Assembly (NCBI RefSeq): GCF_000685015.1
Contig: NZ_BAYA01000011.1
Coordinates: 1 to 60,349, forward strand
Source: Paraburkholderia bannensis NBRC 103871
GTDB taxonomy: Bacteria; Pseudomonadota; Gammaproteobacteria; Burkholderiales; Burkholderiaceae
DNA: 60,349 nt
Reading direction: 5' to 3'
Both the position numbers and the translations under genes were made by a program. Under the pieces are notes generated by a model. That model ran no database searches, was not told the origin of the DNA, and saw nothing but the letters and a program-made list of their open reading frames with translations. Positions 58,583 to 60,349 of this stretch are shown here, piece after piece. The stretch's first letter is position 1, and every line of letters starts with the position of its first letter.

Positions 58583-59278
58583 TTACGGCGCGCTCGCTTC
58601 TGCTTTCTGCATCCAGTCCGCCACCAGCCCAGGCAGCATGCGCATATCGTCGAAGATCGTCTGGGCGCCCACCTCGCGCAGCTCGTGCGCGTGCGCGTCG
58701 CCGCCCACGTGCGCGCCGCCCACGAAGCCGAGCACCCGCATGCCCGCCGCACGCGCCGCGCTCACGCCCGTCACGCTGTCCTCGACGACGATGCACGCTT
58801 GCGGCGCGACACCCAGGCCCTGCGCCGCGGCCAGGTAGACGTCGGGCGCGGGCTTGGGCTTCGCGACGCTGTCGGCGCAATAAATGCGGTCGCCGAAGAA
58901 GCGCACAAGGCCCGTACGTTCCAGCACGCGGCGCACCACCGCCGTATAGCTGTTGCTCGCGCAGGCCTTGGTCAGCGCGATGGCGTCGAGCGCTTCCACG
59001 ACGCCGGGAAACAGCGGCGCTTCGGCGGCTTCGCGTTCGGCAACGGTGCGGATCGCATCGACATCGGCGGCAGTGAGGCTGCGCCCGAGCGCTTCGCTCG
59101 TGCCGCCCAGCACGCGCTCGATGCGCTGGCCGAGCAGCGGCATCAGCACGGGCGCGACCACGGCGCCCGGCCAGCGCGCTTCCAGTTCGCGCACCAGCAC
59201 GCTCGCGGCCACCGCTTCGCTGTCGATCAGCACGCCGTCGCAGTCGCAGATCAGCGCCTGAATTGCGGCATTTGCCAT
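58583..59278 (-). CDS. HAD-family hydrolase (phosphatase/phosphoglycolate-type)
   Basis: A 231-residue HAD-IA hydrolase. Motif I is ICDCDGVLIDSE (nucleophile Asp), motif II CASNSY, motif III KPKPAPDVY and motif IV VVEDSVTGVSAA. Many polyol ABC operons in this group carry such a gene, perhaps to remove a toxic sugar phosphate (inference). Its ATG overlaps the permease stop by one base. Confidence 0.9.
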   Translation of the reverse strand: MANAAIQALICDCDGVLIDSEAVAASVLVRELEARWPGAVVAPVLMPLLGQRIERVLGGTSEALGRSLTAADVDAIRTVAEREAAEAPLFPGVVEALDAIALTKACASNSYTAVVRRVLERTGLVRFFGDRIYCADSVAKPKPAPDVYLAAAQGLGVAPQACIVVEDSVTGVSAARAAGMRVLGFVGGAHVGGDAHAHELREVGAQTIFDDMRMLPGLVADWMQKAEASAP

Positions 59279-60150
59279 TACTTGACCGCTCCGAAAGTAA
59301 GACCGCGCACGAGTTGCTTCTGCGAGAGCCAGCCCACGATCAGCACGGGCGCGACCGCCAGCAGCGAAGCCGCCGAAAGCTTGGCCCAGAACAGCCCTTC
59401 AGGACTCGAATACGACGCGATGAACACCGTGAGCGGCGCGGCGTTCGAGCTCGACAGGTTGATGCTCCAGAATGCTTCGTTCCACGAAAGAATGATCAGG
59501 AGTAGCGCGGTGGACGCGAGGCCCGGCACCGCCATCGGCATGAGCAGGTAGACGATTTCCTGCCACGTGGCCGCACCGTCCATGCGCCCGGCTTCCAGGA
59601 TGTCGCGCGGGATTTCGTTGAAGTAGGTGTACGCCATCCACACCGCAATCGGCAGGTTGATGAGCGTGTAGACGATGATGAGCCCGCTCACCGTGTCCAG
59701 CAGCCCGGTGTTTTTCCACAGCAGGTAGATGGGCACCAGCACGCCCACCGACGGCATCATCTTGGTCGACAGCATCCACAGCAGGATCTTCTGCGTGCGA
59801 TGGTTCGGGAAGAACGCCATCGCGTAGGCGGCGGGCACGGCGAAGATCAGGCAGACGATCGTCACGCCTGCCGAGATCAGCACCGAATTCCACGCGAAGC
59901 CGAAGTAGTTGCTGCGCGCGAACACCTCGCGGAAGCTGTCGAGCGTCGGCATGAAGAAGATCGTCGGGATGTACGCCTGCTGCTCGGTCTTGAATGCGGT
60001 AATCGTCATCCAGAAGATCGGGAAGAACAGCGCAATCGCAATGATCCATGCGAGCAGACCGGGCACCACGCGGCCGATGAACTGCAGCGGCGAGCTGCGA
60101 CTGACTGCGTGCGGCGACTGCGGCGCATGAGTAGCGGTGACTTGGCTCAT
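59278..60150 (-). CDS. ABC transporter permease, sugar/polyol (MalG-like)
   Basis: A 290-residue permease with six transmembrane helices. The EAA loop is YFNEIPRDILEAGRMDGA, which contacts the ATPase. The start overlaps the stop of the upstream permease (ATGA at 60150-60147). N-terminal cytoplasmic part precedes helix 1 (VPGLLAWIIAIALFFPIFW). CUT1 family, partner of the MalF-like gene at the window edge. Confidence 0.95.
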   Translation of the reverse strand: MSQVTATHAPQSPHAVSRSSPLQFIGRVVPGLLAWIIAIALFFPIFWMTITAFKTEQQAYIPTIFFMPTLDSFREVFARSNYFGFAWNSVLISAGVTIVCLIFAVPAAYAMAFFPNHRTQKILLWMLSTKMMPSVGVLVPIYLLWKNTGLLDTVSGLIIVYTLINLPIAVWMAYTYFNEIPRDILEAGRMDGAATWQEIVYLLMPMAVPGLASTALLLIILSWNEAFWSINLSSSNAAPLTVFIASYSSPEGLFWAKLSAASLLAVAPVLIVGWLSQKQLVRGLTFGAVK

Positions 60151-60349
60151 TTTTCGTACTCCCCTTTGAGGTTGCGCGCGAGCATGCGCACGAGGAAGAA
60201 CGACACGATGTTCGCCAGCACGACAGCCAGAATGCCGCCCGCCGATGCGATGCCCACGTCGAACTGTTGCAGGCCCATCGAGTAGATCAGGTAAGTGAGG
60301 TTGGTGGTCGCGTTGCCTGGGCCACCGCCCGTGGTCGTGTAGATCTCGG
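60147..60349 (-). CDS. ABC transporter permease (MalF-like), C-terminal fragment cut by window edge
   Basis: The last 66 codons of an upstream permease, reading from the right edge to a TGA at 60149-60147. The segment IYTTTGGGPGNATTNL and the last transmembrane helix (GGILAVVLANIVSFFLV) with a basic tail (RMLARNLKGEYEK) are characteristic of CUT1 inner-membrane subunits. It overlaps the next permease by ATGA. The rest, and a substrate-binding protein gene, should lie beyond 60349. Confidence 0.9.
   Translation of the reverse strand, partial: EIYTTTGGGPGNATTNLTYLIYSMGLQQFDVGIASAGGILAVVLANIVSFFLVRMLARNLKGEYEK

Noticed and set aside
1..60349. CRISPR array, insertion sequence or integrated element
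   Set aside because: I found no regularly spaced repeats, transposase or integrase motifs, or attachment-site duplication at the tRNA-Lys.

Overview
The window is a contiguous stretch of a GC-rich (roughly 65 percent by eye) betaproteobacterial chromosome. Gene content and gene neighbours fit Burkholderiaceae, most likely Paraburkholderia, Burkholderia or Caballeronia: lpxK-Trm112-kdsB-adk, murJ-SirB1, rpsT/DUF3579/argF, glyA-nrdR, ybgC-tolQRAB-pal-cpoB-tRNA-Lys and mutL-miaA. I see no rRNA, CRISPR array, insertion sequence or prophage. Genus assignment is inference from gene content, not from a marker-gene comparison.

Layout. 1-12 kb is an accessory-type, regulator-rich region: a glycine-rich C-terminal fragment, aldo/keto reductase, GntR/UTRA regulator, an unusually arranged CoA transferase, a DUF2917/MocR divergent pair, an MdtD-like efflux pump, a degenerate EAL protein, an ECF41-like sigma factor facing a second ClpP, and a TetR/isochorismatase pair. 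12-29 kb is mostly housekeeping: sodB, xseA, a HicAB toxin-antitoxin module, lipid A/KDO genes, adk, an SDR, murJ, rpsT, argF, IclR/gcdH and a 1-Cys peroxiredoxin. 28.5-33 kb has a DUF883/holin/DUF3318 membrane cluster and a minor pilin operon (fimT-pilV-pilW-pilX-pilE). 33-42 kb has nrdR, glyA with an upstream ZTP riboswitch, an SDR, and the complete Tol-Pal operon followed by tRNA-Lys(TTT). 42-49 kb has two YceI proteins, a cytochrome b561 and a divergent LysR regulator, a ParB-like orphan, MscS and DedA. 49-52 kb is mutL-miaA. 52-60.3 kb is a polyol (D-arabinitol type) catabolic locus: dehydrogenase, xylulokinase and SorC regulator on the plus strand, convergent with an ABC sugar transporter and HAD phosphatase on the minus strand; the transporter runs off the right edge.

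How it works together. The regulator/target pairs carry recognisable operators in their divergent intergenic regions: MocR 4340-4368, TetR 11623-11644, HicB 15678-15700, IclR 26089-26105, LysR 44362-44386 and two SorC-like boxes at 52357-52388. The ECF sigma factor has a textbook ECF41 promoter in front of itself (10107-10133). The polyol locus would import a sugar alcohol by ABC transport, oxidise it to a ketose (D-xylulose from D-arabinitol) and phosphorylate it to D-xylulose 5-phosphate. The signals most worth following are the ZTP riboswitch with a large internal insertion upstream of glyA, the ECF41-like sigma/ClpP pair, the rearranged CoA transferase, the HicAB module with its perfect operator, and the catalytically degenerate EAL protein.
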